From Heterohyrax brucei (taxonomy: Eukaryota; Chordata; Mammalia; Hyracoidea; Procaviidae), in assembly GCA_028571685.1 (NCBI GenBank), contig CM053148.1:92774001-92838000 (forward strand): DNA of 64,000 nt, written 5' to 3'. The notes beneath the pieces were generated by a model. That model was not told where the DNA came from. It did not search any database and worked only from the letters and a program-made list of their open reading frames with translations. The position numbers and the translations under genes were made by a program. This document shows, one piece after another, positions 33,218-43,194 of the stretch. The first letter of the stretch is position 1; every line of letters begins with the position of its first letter.

Positions 33218-33770
33218 ACTCATGACAACTGTCTTAAGCTGGGTTTTCTAGGGAAGCAAAACCAGTAACGTGTGTACATACAAGGAAAGATTTATATATA
33301 TAAAGTACAAGGAAAGTATATATATAGGAAGCAGCTCACACAACTGCAGAAGCTGAATGTCCCAAGTCCTGGCACAAGCCTTACATGGCCACAGGAGCTG
33401 GTGAATCCAAGGTCAATGGGTCAGAGACCAGAAGTCTAGATCACCGGTTGTGTAGGTTGGCGGATCCCAAGCTGGTGGCAAGACGGAGCTGCAGAGGCTG
33501 GTGAACCCAGGATCAGCAGATCAGGGAACAGGACTCTCAAGTGCTGGCGTAAGGGTTGATGAATCCAACAGCTGCTAGTTAAAGCCCAGGACTCAGATGT
33601 CAGAAGCAAGCAGGAGCTGCTGACCACGTGAGCAGACCAGCGGTAGATGGTAGAAGACAGAGAGATGAGAGCTGAGGGGTGAGAAGCCACCACAGGCCCT
33701 GCCCTGCCACTTAATACGGCAGCCAAACATGGAGTAGCCATGTTGACATAATCCTGACCACCACAAACAC
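33218..33770 (-). mobile_element. LTR-like repeat, GC-richer, orientation uncertain
   Basis: Begins GTCTTAAGCTGGGTTTTC, a start typical of antisense eutherian LTR repeats, continues with an AGATTTATATATATAAAG stretch and then GC-richer DNA with repeated GCTGGTGAA(T/C)CCA units near 33400 and 33500. Ends near CTGACCACCACAA. Family not assigned; a 101-codon minus frame inside it has no recognisable domain. Confidence 0.5.
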
Positions 33771-34210
33771 CTTATACACAGCAGAACCGAAAGTTACTGG
33801 TCCCATATCATCACCACGATCACTGGCACATTCAAGTCCAGCTGTAACTATCGTGTCTGCCCATCTCGTTCCGTGATCCCTTTTCTTTTGCTGACCCTGT
33901 ATTTCCCCAAACATGATGTCTTTTTCCAACAGTAGATCTCTTTTGGTGGTATGTTCAAAGCAGGTAAGTTTGATTCTGTTTCTTACACTCAATCTCTAAG
34001 GTTTTCTCTGGCTGTTTTTCAGCAGTCGATCATCAGTCCGTTCTTCCTAATCTCTATTTGTATGGACACTCCACTGAAACTTGTTCACCGTGGGTGATCC
34101 TACTGGTATTTGAAATACAAGTAACATAGCTTCCAGTATCAAAGCCACATAAAAGCCACCACAGCACAACAAACTGACAGGTTGAAAATCCTGCGGAGTG
34201 CAGTTCTTCT
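33771..34210 (-). mobile_element. RTE deletion derivative (both ends, no core), antisense
   Basis: Read on the minus strand, the RTE 5' region (CTGTCAGTTTGTTGTGC, GATACTGGAAGC, CAGTAGGATCACCCACGG) is followed, after roughly 80 bases of unclear sequence, by the RTE 3' end (AAAAGACATCATGTTTGGGG to a CGGTTCTGCTGTGTATAAGG end). About 2.5 kb of coding core is absent. The same architecture is seen at 53560-54000 and, more loosely, 57975-58310. Confidence 0.7.
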
Positions 34211-34275
34211 CTAAAACACATGGGGTTGCCGTGAGTCAGAGGTGCCTTGATGACAATGAGTTGGTTATTATTACA
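34211..34275 (+). mobile_element. AfroSINE/RTE 3' terminal fragment
   Basis: CACATGGGGTTGCCGTGAG and a degraded GATGACAATGAG end. A small 3' module adjoining the RTE derivative. Confidence 0.55.
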
Positions 34276-35724
34276 GGATAAAAAGAGTTCCTTCACTGAC
34301 ATGCAGCTGTAACTCTTCCTACTATCATTTTCTACTATGGTCTACATAGCCTTCTATCAGCAGGCTATCTGCTGTTTGTTTCTGCCTTATCGAGCCATTT
34401 TCATCCTGGAAATTTTGCGGACACACAGGTCTATTTTCAGTTCTACTAGAAAACTCTTCTCTCACCTTCAGACTTTTCTTTGTCCTTTTATCCACCTTGA
34501 GAATGCTTTCTTTGCTTCAACCGTCCTTCAACCTCTATAAAATTTCATTTTGGCTACAGAGGTTGAATGCCTCTCATTTGCTCATGTAGCGTCCTCCATG
34601 TTACCTATCACCGTGGTAATCAGACCTGATTTTAATTATTTAATTGTCAGCAGCATCACAAACATGATAAGAAGAGTACCTTTGTCTTCTTTTGTTCATT
34701 AAACTGTCTCAAGTACCTAGCATAATACATGATCCAGGGGCGGTGCCCAGCAAACGTCTCTTGAATAACTGCATAGCAATATATTTAGAATGTGAATTGT
34801 GAGAAAGAGGTCATTGCTGAGATAGGTAAGAATTACTTTACTTCATATGCTGTGGTATATATTTTCCTTTGTTTGTCTTAAGTGTAGTTTATTGTATTTG
34901 ATACTTGCCATATGAGTCAAGTGTACTGATATATCTCCATTCATGTAGACACGTAATTTTCCCCTTCTTTCAAGGATCCAGGAAGGTCAGTTCATTTAAA
35001 ATTTAATTCATGCAGTGCCTAATCTCCATATGTTTGGATACTCAGTGAAATATGATTTGTTTATTTTGTGCAGACACCTGATAAATTCATCTTAAAAAAA
35101 TTCCAGACAACGCATTTTCATTTTTTAGTGTTGTAGAAGGGCAGATAATGTATTTTAATGTAAAGATATTGAGTAGGCGTTTTATTCATCTGAATATAAT
35201 TACTCTCTTAAAAATGTAGATTTTGTACTTTGACACTTAAGAATTGGCCTATATTTTTTGATGCTCAAATTCATTATACAACACAAACATTAAAAATGAC
35301 TTGTCTTTATGAATAACTAACATGCAAGTTAAACTTTTCACATTCTGAAAGCTGTAGTAAGATGCTACATTGCAAAGTACATCAGAAAGAATTGCATGAC
35401 CTTTCAGGAAACGGAAATAAAAATTGGTCACCCAATTTGAAGGTGATTAAAAGATGATTTAAATCAACAAATTCTTATCAAGTTGCTTCCTTGTATAATG
35501 TGTTGAAATAGGGCATTAAAAAAAAATGTCTGGGGATGTCCCCACATACACTACTATTTGGGGATATTGATCACTTGGCTTGTTAGCCATTACACAACTT
35601 ATGTATTTATCTTACTAGCACAAATGTAAGTTTTAAAACAGAAAACACTGCTGAGCATATAAATGTAAAGCTGTACATGCATATCCACAATGTGACCCCG
35701 TATCATCCAACCACATGTTTATTA
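34276..35724. other. Long AT-rich stretch, no feature recognised
   Basis: Around 1.4 kb without a gene or nameable repeat. Open frames are short and lack family features. Confidence 0.4.
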
Positions 35725-35734
35725 TGCCAGCCAG

Positions 35735-35790
35735 CCAAGTGCCATTGAGTCAGATCCGACTCATGGCGACCCTAGGGGCCAGGGTATACA
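35735..35790 (-). repeat. RTE/SINE terminal module
   Basis: CCAGCCAAGTGCCATT, then GAGTCAGATCCGACTC (35747-35762, one mismatch from a perfect palindrome), then ATGGCGACCCTAGGGGCC. Matches the 5' boundary of the RTE derivative at 53990. Confidence 0.6.
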
Positions 35791-35839
35791 CGATTTGAAC
35801 TAATGGCATCCCAGTGACCAAGTGCACCGTACTATGAGC

Positions 35840-36360
35840 TTAGTCTAGAATATTTACCTCAGTGCAAACTCTGGCCAACAGTTACCTGGTAAAGAGAAAT
35901 GTCAAAATGCCGCTTCACCTAACAGACTGCATTCCATCTGGTTTTCAAGGTAGGGGAGGTGGAAAAATGCCAGAGCGCATTGCTTCTGTCCTAGCAATTC
36001 ACTGATTTCCTTCATCTTCAGCTACTTTGAGTAGCTTAATACAGTCCCCATAAGAGTGTTCTGTCCTTTCTTTGCCCAAGTGATTGCAAGTGAAAAAGAA
36101 CACTTTCTCCCATATGGTGGCCCTAATAAATTAATAAAGGCAATAAATGTCATGCCATCTGTACCTTATGTGTGAAGGACATTAATCAGGACCAGCCTCC
36201 CAGCTGAACACATCTTTACTGTGCAGCCACCAGGAATACAAACAATGCTGTGGATCAATGAAGGTTATCAACACAGGGCAAGATCTGAGTGTGCTGCTCT
36301 TCCTGTGTTAAAGGGCTCTGTTGGAATTCCCATTTGCCACTAGACTGTGTTTTTATTATC
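35840..36360. other. Candidate single-copy, possibly conserved DNA
   Basis: Balanced composition, no simple repeat and no repeat-family signal over about 500 bases, unlike its surroundings. There is no open frame of note. If conserved in other mammals it would be a candidate regulatory element; that is speculation until an alignment is made. Confidence 0.3.
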
Positions 36361-36516
36361 CTAGTCATTCATAAATTATTTTAAACTTGTATATGAAACA
36401 AGTGACAAATGTATGTTTTAATTAAACTTATATTAAAAACCTGAAAAATATTCAAAAAAGGAAATGAAAGTAATCTGATACTTAAAAAAAAAGTAGTATA
36501 GAAGGCTAAAGGGGAA

Positions 36517-36700
36517 GAGGGCAATAGATTCAGATTCATGGTGACCTCTTGTGTTTCAGAGCAGACTTGGGCTCCTTTTTCAATGACCGATTTTTCAGAT
36601 GTGTATCACTAGGTCTTTCCTTCCACGTGCCTGTGGGTGACTTAGACCTCCAGCCTTGGCTAGCATCACAGTTTATTACCCATTTGCACCACTCAGGGAT
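36517..36700 (-). mobile_element. AfroSINE, long type, antisense
   Basis: GATTCAGATTCATGGTGACC, long-type middle near GATTTTTCAGATGTGTATC, and the decayed antisense head ending TTTGCACCACTCAGGG. Confidence 0.68.
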
Positions 36701-37235
36701 GCATAACATCAAAGATGACATCTGAAAAGCTAGTGATTCAGATTTTGTTTCCAGAAGACTGAATAGAGCCTCTGAGAAACTCTCCCAATGAAGATAAAAG
36801 AGATTGCTAATATAAGTTTTCATATAAGAAAATTTGCTCTATGTTTCAACCTCAGTGTTGCTTTAGCTGCATCCAGCCTTTCATTATGATGTGTTTTCAT
36901 TTTCATACAGTTCAGTGTTTCTTTGTTTGCTTCCTGTTTTGGGGCACGGATTATCTGAAAGCATGCTTTTAGTTTATGAGTGTTTGGAAATTTTCCTCCT
37001 ATTTTTCCATTATTGAGTTCTAATTTTATTACACTGTTGTCAGATAGCATACTCTGTATGATGTCCGTTATCTATTTGTTGAAGACGGTTTTATTGTCCA
37101 AGAGAACGATCTATCTTGATACACAAAGTCTGAAAATTAAGTCCAAGAACTGAGTTGTTCTAAGTGCCACATTGCTGTATATCACTAAGGTCACCTTCGA
37201 AGTCCTCCCCTTGGGAAGCTATGCACCGACACCAG

Positions 37236-37397
37236 CTGTTCACAGGCACTTAAAGTTAATTCATAGCTTGCTGTTTTTTGGTAGAATGTTCTATAAATAT
37301 CTATTAAATTCTGTTTGTTGATGATGCTTTTGAATTCATCTATATCATCTTGATTTTTCTTTTTACTTTTTCTTTTCTTTTCTTTTCCCTTGTCTAG
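37236..37397 (+). repeat. 162 bp direct repeat, copy A (inside mariner)
   Basis: Runs from CTGTTCACAGGCACTTAAAG to CCCTTGTCTAG. I read no difference from copy B at 37845-38006; offset 609 bases. On the minus strand it encodes the L1 linker with IDIYRTFYQK. Confidence 0.9.
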
Positions 37398-37462
37398 GTG
37401 TGCATAAAGTTTACCTTTCAAAGCAATCCTGGAACCCCCTCTGAAACGGCCTTTATGCACAC
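37398..37462. repeat. Short inverted repeat at the insert's right end
   Basis: GGTGTGCATAAAG at 37397-37409 and its reverse complement CTTTATGCACACC at 37451-37463, 13 bases each with a 41-base loop. The right-hand member lies in the arm; the left-hand member fills the junction between the 162 bp copy and resumed mariner sequence. Confidence 0.85.
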
Positions 37463-37844
37463 CCGGAGCCACAGGGGCAAGTTTGCAGGAACTTAATTGC
37501 CTAATTGTCTGTGAGGCAGTTTTTAGCCAGTAAACTAATAACTGTGTTAGAACACTCTCCCTGCTCACCTGATCTGACTCCTAATGGTGTTTTCCTGTAT
37601 CCAAAAATAAATGAAATATTGAAAGGAAGACATTTGGATGACATTCAGGACGTCTAGGGTAATGGGATGACAGCTCTGATGGCCATTCCAGAAAGAGTTC
37701 CAAAACAGCTTTGAAGGGTGGACTAAGCGGTAGTGTCAGTGCGTAGCTTCCCAAAGGAAGTACTTCGAAGGTGACCGTGGTGATATTCAGCAATGAGGAC
37801 ACTTTTTCTAGGAAGAGTTTGTGAACTTAATTGTTCTTCGTCAT

Positions 37845-38006
37845 CTGTTCACAGGCACTTAAAGTTAATTCATAGCTTGCTGTTTTTTGGTAGAATGTTC
37901 TATAAATATCTATTAAATTCTGTTTGTTGATGATGCTTTTGAATTCATCTATATCATCTTGATTTTTCTTTTTACTTTTTCTTTTCTTTTCTTTTCCCTT
38001 GTCTAG
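37845..38006 (+). repeat. 162 bp direct repeat, copy B (L1 flank)
   Basis: Original location: continuous with antisense L1 ORF2 sequence on its right. It begins immediately at the right end of the mariner. Confidence 0.9.
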
Positions 38007-38340
38007 TTATTCTATCAATTGTTGAGAGGAAGGTGTTGATATCCCTGCAAATCATTATATGTTTGTTTTCTCTTTCCTTTTGGTTGTATCAATTGCTCTT
38101 CGTTGTAACTTCCTTTTTTGCTAAGACTTTATGTTCTTTTCATTTGTGTCAGCAGTGTGTGTAATTGCCCTTTTAGTCATTTTTTAAATCACTGTGGGTA
38201 AATATTTGTCAATAATTCTAACCTTCTACCTTTTTCATTTCAGTTGAGATTTTTCTGGTCCTTTGTATGATAAATGATTTTCTATTGAAACCTATACACT
38301 TCTCATTTTATGAGACTCTGGACTTCTCATTTACCTGGAG

Positions 38341-39060
38341 TTTTCTGATATCAGTCCAGCAAGGGAAAGGTCTGTATTGCCTCTCACTTTAAGGCAGGTT
38401 GAAATTGTGGGCTCTTCACCTCACTTGGCCTCATTTGATGCCCAGAGCCTGGGAGGAGTACCTTATTACTGCTGAGCCGGGTGAATGTTCTGATTCTTCA
38501 CCAAGCCCCCACTGACAATGCAGATAGATCACCTTGTTGTAAGTGGCTAGTGGTTACAGTCCTGAATCTCTGTAAGGCTTCCTCTAACATCTCCTAGTAG
38601 TGTGGCTGAGGGTGCTTCACCCAGTCTTTTGAAGGTGGAAGTCCAGATTCCCCAGTAGGCGTTTGCTGAGATGATGGGAGGGGAGTTTCTTCCCTCTGCC
38701 CTTACGGGGCAATTTGGATGAGTAGAACACTTATTGTATAAAAAGCGTTTTGTCTCTCTAGGTTGCCATTTCTTGGTCCTTTTTCTGAGGGAGGGCTGAC
38801 TTTGGGAGGGCTTTTTGTCATTTGTTTTGAGGTCTGCACTCCTCGGCATTTCTGGGTTTCCAGTTTCTGTACCATCAAATATGAAACAGAGGAGCCCAAA
38901 AGAAAATCCGGGTATCTCATCTTTGTGTTGTTTGTTGAGTCCAAAGATTCTAACTGTTCTGCCTTCTTCATTCTACTTTCCAGAGACTCCTTCACCTTGT
39001 TTTATGAATAATATCCAGGAGTTTCAGTCACACAAAGAGGGAGGGGTAATAAAATTTTAA
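38341..39060. other. Mixed stretch, possible L1-associated DNA
   Basis: GC-richer than surrounding DNA. Overlapping minus frames (38547-38849, 38702-38995) resemble no family I know. It may be the upstream part of the antisense L1 or an independent old element. Confidence 0.35.
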
Positions 39061-39244
39061 AGAATTTTAAAGAAGCCTTATTCTAAGATAGTTCTTATAT
39101 CTCATATAACAATTAAGTCTAACCTTGAATTGCAGAGTACAACCTCTTTATTTATTTAATGTTGGTTCATGATAATTATGAAGTCAGTTTGTCCTCTCTG
39201 ATGTCATATCACAAGAATTATCTAGAAAGTATGAAGTCATATTC

Positions 39245-39390
39245 AAAATTTGATGTGGTGTAACATAATAATAGGGATTGCCTATCCTGCTCATTGAAAT
39301 GAAAAGGATAATTCACAAGTTTAAAACCAAAAGAAAAAGAAGAAAACTAAATATATTAGTAATTCTAATAACAATGGTTTAAAACTCTGG
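39245..39390 (+). repeat. Unassigned repeat pair, copy 1
   Basis: Contains CAAAATTTGATGTGG, ATAGGGATTGCCTATCCTG, CTCATTGAAATG and TTCTAATAACAATGGTT. A second copy in the same orientation is at 44640-44780. The shared portion is roughly 140 bases with an A-rich variable middle. I do not recognise the family. Confidence 0.65.
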
Positions 39391-39481
39391 CAATGATAAT
39401 GCATGCTTGCATATCATATACTATTAAAATTACTCTGCTTTCAAACAGTAATTAAATTAAATACATGTAAAATAAACACTG

Positions 39482-39668
39482 GGAGATGCAGAGAATGCCC
39501 TCAGCTGCTAACTGAAGGTTTGGAAATTGTGGTCCCTCCAGGGGCTCCTTGGAAGAAAGGCCTGGTGATCTACTTCTGAAAAATCAGCCCCTGACAGCCC
39601 TGTGAGCCGTCCTTCTCTGACACACAAGAGGTCACCATGAGTCATGACTGACATGATGGCAACTAGAT
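39482..39668 (+). mobile_element. AfroSINE with RTE-like middle segment
   Basis: Head near 39490-39530 (TCAGCTGCTAACTGAAGG), then GGAAGAAAGGCCTGGTGATC and CTACTTCTGAAAAATCAGC as in the RTE 5' region, then AGGTCACCATGAGTCATGAC. The best example of this subtype in the window. Confidence 0.82.
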
Positions 39669-39779
39669 TTCAGTTTCAATTAAAATAAGTTGCAATAGAA
39701 ATTTAATAATATAAAAAAAAGTATCACTTAGATAAAATAGTGAAATAAACGAAAAAGATCTCAAGACAAACTATACTAA

Positions 39780-39947
39780 ACCAAAAGGCAAACACACTGC
39801 TGTCAAGTTGATTGCAGCTCACAGTGACCCTGTAGAGCAGAGGAGAACTGCTCCATAGAGTTTCCAAGGGAGCACCTGGTGGATTTGAACTGCCAACCGT
39901 TTGGTTAGCAGATGTAGCACTTAACCACTACATCACCTGGGTTTCCC
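39780..39947 (-). mobile_element. AfroSINE, short type, antisense
   Basis: CACACTGCTGTCAAGTTG start, core with GAGGAGAACTGCTCC, head ending in CACCTGGGTTTCCC. Complete. Confidence 0.9.
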
Positions 39948-40625
39948 AAAACTATAGTACTTGACTGAAAAAAGAAAAAGGATTTAAATATATAATGTAA
40001 ACATGCATGATTTTGGATGGCTGAAATGCAGTAGCTATTTTCATATAACTTCTGAGCAGAAACCAACCTTGACCACTTTTCATCTTTCAAGTCTTTATTG
40101 ATAATACGTTATTTTATTAATTCATATTTTCTTTTTAAAAAGCTCAGATTACCCATCACATTCTTAATCATTCAGCATTTCGAGTTTCCTCATGATATAA
40201 AACTAAGGTTAATAATTCCTACTGTTTCAAAGAAATGCCAAAGTTCTGTTATGAAAACATTGTAAGTATATTGTGCTGCTCAAGATACTTATAAAATGAA
40301 GAAAAAGCGATTGTTAGTTAGTTACCAGTACGCCTTACACCAGTGTATTTCAGAATGTTTGAAGACATTTAAATACCTTTCAACACACTATCAATGATTT
40401 TAAACATTGTATTCCATATGTAGAGCCTCTCCCACTTTAAGCTTATTTGTCTTCCAGAAACATGTCAGGGAATAGTTATGGATCAATTCTATATCAGACT
40501 CAAGCCACTGAGTATTTCTTCCTCAGATAAACACTGTATAAAATTTTGTTAACAGATCACCAATCACATGTTAGGTTGAAACATCGATAGAGACTAATTC
40601 TTATGACGAATAGGGAGCCTACCAG
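39948..40625. other. AT-rich stretch, no feature recognised
   Basis: No gene or nameable repeat. Confidence 0.4.
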
Positions 40626-40792
40626 ACCCAAGCCAAACCAAGTGCCATTGAGTGGATTCTCACTCACAGCAACCTGATAAAACAGAGCAGAACTGCTCCA
40701 TAGAGTTTCCAAGGAACGTCTGGCAGATTTGAACTGCTGACCTTTTGGCCAGTAGATGTAGCATTGAACCACTATGTCACCAAGGTTTACAG
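40626..40792 (-). mobile_element. AfroSINE, short type, antisense
   Basis: AGCCAAACCAAGTGCCATTG start, AACAGAGCAGAACTGCTCC core, head ending in CACCAAGGTTT. Complete. Confidence 0.9.
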
Positions 40793-40924
40793 GAATAATT
40801 CAGTTCCAGTTAATAAGAAAGGTCATGCAAGTGAGAAGGGAGAAAAAAAGTCGACATTGTTTTAACAGTGCGTTGAAGACGTATCAAATTTACAGAATAT
40901 TTGAACTGTAGTTCCTGAATTACT

Positions 40925-41540
40925 GATGTAGTGCTGATTTTTTTTTAAATTTCTTATTGTGATTAAGTGAAAGCTTACAATCCACGTCTTTTTTCCACAT
41001 AAAACACCAAGTGCCCTCCCCTCTGTAACTCCATCTGCTCTCCACACCCTGGGACAGCACTCTTCTCTTTCAGTCCCTACTTCCAGTATCCACTCAGCCA
41101 ACAATTGTCCCCTCCTCTCTGCTGTCTCCTCTCCTCTCCAGAAAGAACCCAGTGGCACAGCCTCGTGTACATTCAAAACCACAAAGTACACACACCACCT
41201 GCAACACTGTGTCCCCAAGTCCAGTCCATTTTTTGTCTGTAGTGTTGGCTTCAGTACTAGGTTTAGCCCTGGGCTAGCAGCCGGTCTAGAGGCCATGTTC
41301 GCAGGAAACCTTCCTTCCAGGTTGTCAGGCCATCACGTTCCAGTCTTTTACTAGAGTCCCTGATCTGCACACCTCTTCTTCTCATGCTGTGTCAGGGACT
41401 CTGTGCTGTGTCCTGTATCAGGACTGTCTTTAGTGCTGTCCATCTGGTTGTTCTGATCTCCTGCTGATGCAGTCTCCTAATTACACAGGTCCTTCTGTCT
41501 CCTGGGATCATTTTACCTCATATCTTTGATGTAATCCATT
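40925..41540 (-). mobile_element. L1 3' UTR, antisense, about 0.6 kb
   Basis: Pyrimidine-rich DNA typical of the antisense afrotherian L1 3' end: GTGAAAGCTTACAATCC, GTCCAGTCCATTTTTTG, TTGGCTTCAGTACTAGG, GTCAGGGACTCTGTGCTG, CTCCTGGGATCATTTTACC. The 144-codon minus frame (40862-41296) lies inside it and is not a gene. Confidence 0.65.
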
Positions 41541-41996
41541 GGTAGTGACTTATTTTGAATGGTACTTTGAAAGAGAAAAAAAGGTAGGACTATCTTTCTT
41601 TATAGCACTTAGGTACAGAGTCACATTTTAACATAAACCTTTGAAAAGTTTATTTTTATTTATTTATTTTTTTAATAACAATGCAAGGGACAAGTTTTTA
41701 GACACAAGTGGGGAAAATCATTTTGTTTAATTTAATAGTGTTAATACAAATATAAAACTATTTTTAAAATAAAATTCTTTATTCATTAAAATAATTTCTC
41801 CATTTTTTTGTTTACTATCACAAAACTTTTTGATTCATTATTAGGTTTTCTTCAAACTTATAATTCTTTTAAAACAAATTTGAGCTGATGAAAGAAAGGG
41901 ACAATATTTCATCTAATTTGTAAACTATGTTATTACTCATCCTAATATTTTCCTTATCCAAATCTACTACTGGCTTTAAAAATTATTAAACCATGT
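41541..41996. other. AT-rich stretch, no feature recognised
   Basis: TTTATTTATTTA-type runs; no gene or nameable repeat. Confidence 0.4.
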
Positions 41997-42538
41997 GTCA
42001 TGGATTCGATATGTGTCAAGTTGGTTAGGCCATGATTCCCAGTATTGTGGGGTTATCACACATTTTGTGATTGATGTAATTTTTCTACGTGTTGTAAATT
42101 CTAATCTCTGTCTTTGGTTAATGAGCAAGATGGGGTTATATTAAAGAAGATTAGGGTGAATGTCACACTCTGAGCCAGGCCGTACCACTGATTCAAAATA
42201 AAGGAATTGTCCCTGGGATGTAGCCTGCATCACCTTTTATCTTAGGAGACGAGAGAGAGAGACAAGCAGAGAGACGTCAGGACCTCATACTACCAAGAAG
42301 GCAGTGCTGGAAGCAGATTACATCCCTTGGACCTGAGGGCTCTGGGTGGAGAAGCTCCTAGACCAAAGGATGACGGATGACAAGTGACCTCCTCCACAGC
42401 CGATGCGGGGAGAAAGTCTCCCCTTAAACCTGGTGCTCTGAATTGAGACAGCTTCTAGACTGTGAGAAAATGAATTTCTCTTTGTTATCCATTCATTTGT
42501 GGTACTTCTGTTACAGCACCACTAGATAACTAAAGATA
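41997..42538 (+). mobile_element. Solo LTR, sense (ERVL/MaLR-like)
   Basis: TGTCATGGATTCG start, GTCAAGTTGGTTAGGCC and ATGATTCCCAGTATTG near the 5' part, purine-rich centre (GAGAGAGAGAGACAAGC), and end block GCACCACTAGATAACTAAAG. The 5' and 3' blocks match the sense LTR at 23661 and the antisense LTR at 4876, so the window has three copies of one LTR family. Confidence 0.72.
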
Positions 42539-42937
42539 CCGTGAAAGGGAGGACATTCGGCAGTTCACTGTGTCCAGAAATTTCCTCTGCAATGTAGGTT
42601 TTTAACAGCCACTGATTGAGATAAGCGTGGGTGTTCGTTTTCTTTCTATTAACTGATAAATCCAACTGGTGATCCAAGGTAAAGCGTGAGGATTTTGAGT
42701 AAGCCTGGAAATCTTACATGTATATGAAGAGACGTTAAAATCTTAGTTACTTTTGTGAATGCTTAACACTGCGGATGTGTTGTGTCCTTTCTGTGCCTTT
42801 ACTTTTGGTGAAAAGAATCTTGAGTTGTAAGCACACTAGAGGGTAGCATCCTTGTACCCCGTAGCTTATCCTTCCTTCTCCACAGTACCTAAGGACCATC
42901 ACATCTCCATCCCCGGCTTTAACTATCACTAATGTAC
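42539..42937. other. No confident feature
   Basis: No gene or nameable repeat; the minus frame at 42747-42983 runs into the next SINE. Confidence 0.35.
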
Positions 42938-43092
42938 TGATAGAAACCCTGGTGGTGTTGTGGGCGAGTGCTAGGGCTGCCAATTAAAAGATCAGCAGTT
43001 CGGGTGCTCCTTGCAAACACTATGGGGCAATTCTACTCTGTCCTATAGGGTCCCTATGAGTAGGAATGGACTTGATGGCAGTGGATTTTAAT
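42938..43092 (+). mobile_element. AfroSINE, short type, sense
   Basis: GAAACCCTGGTGGTGTTG head, GGGGCAATTCTACTCTGTCC core, GGAATGGACTTGATGGCAG end. Well preserved. Confidence 0.9.
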
Positions 43093-43194
43093 ATACTGAT
43101 GTCTCCAGGTCTCTAGCTCCTCTTCAGACTTCTCAGAGGCTCAGAACTGTCCATTTGGCTACTACAAGAAAGTGCTACTTGGATTTAACGTTCT

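Larger units (their letters stand above)
37120..37844 (+). mobile_element. Foldback mariner-derived element, copy 5, with 162 bp insert
   Basis: Left end AAGTCTGAAAATTAAGTCC, right end GAGTTTGTGAACTTAATTG. Left arm 37150-37480 and right arm 37670-37800 are inverted copies. The left arm is interrupted at about 37236 by a copy of the L1 sequence that flanks the element on its right (37845-38006). The spacer carries transposase C-terminal sequence (37600-37690), frame-broken. Confidence 0.8.
36820..38340 (-). mobile_element. Antisense L1 ORF2, split by mariner
   Basis: Minus-strand L1 ORF2. High coordinates (38007-38340) hold the end of the endonuclease domain. 37845-38006 encodes the linker with KINK-like sequence and NLIDIYRTFYQKTASYE. 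The segment below the mariner (36820-37119) encodes SDNSVIKLELNN, then HKLKACFQ and LDAAKATLRLKHRANF. The order matches ORF2 between endonuclease and reverse transcriptase. Stops and frameshifts disrupt it. The mariner at 37120-37844 sits at the junction between the SACEQ segment and the following IDRSLGQ-like segment. Confidence 0.82.

Noticed and set aside
37191-37568. 125-codon minus-strand frame as a gene
   Set aside because: A fusion of mariner sequence and the inserted L1 linker (DIYRTFYQK); the frame exists only because of the insertion.
37236-38006. Interpretation as a long terminal repeat pair
   Set aside because: The 162 bp copies have no TG...CA ends, and copy B is continuous with L1 ORF2; they are a local duplication.
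38547-38995. Two overlapping minus-strand frames as exons
   Set aside because: Low similarity to anything I know, no splice signals that I can support, and they lie beside L1 ORF2.
40862-41296. 144-codon minus-strand frame
   Set aside because: Lies inside the antisense L1 3' UTR block and shows no L1 protein or host domain.
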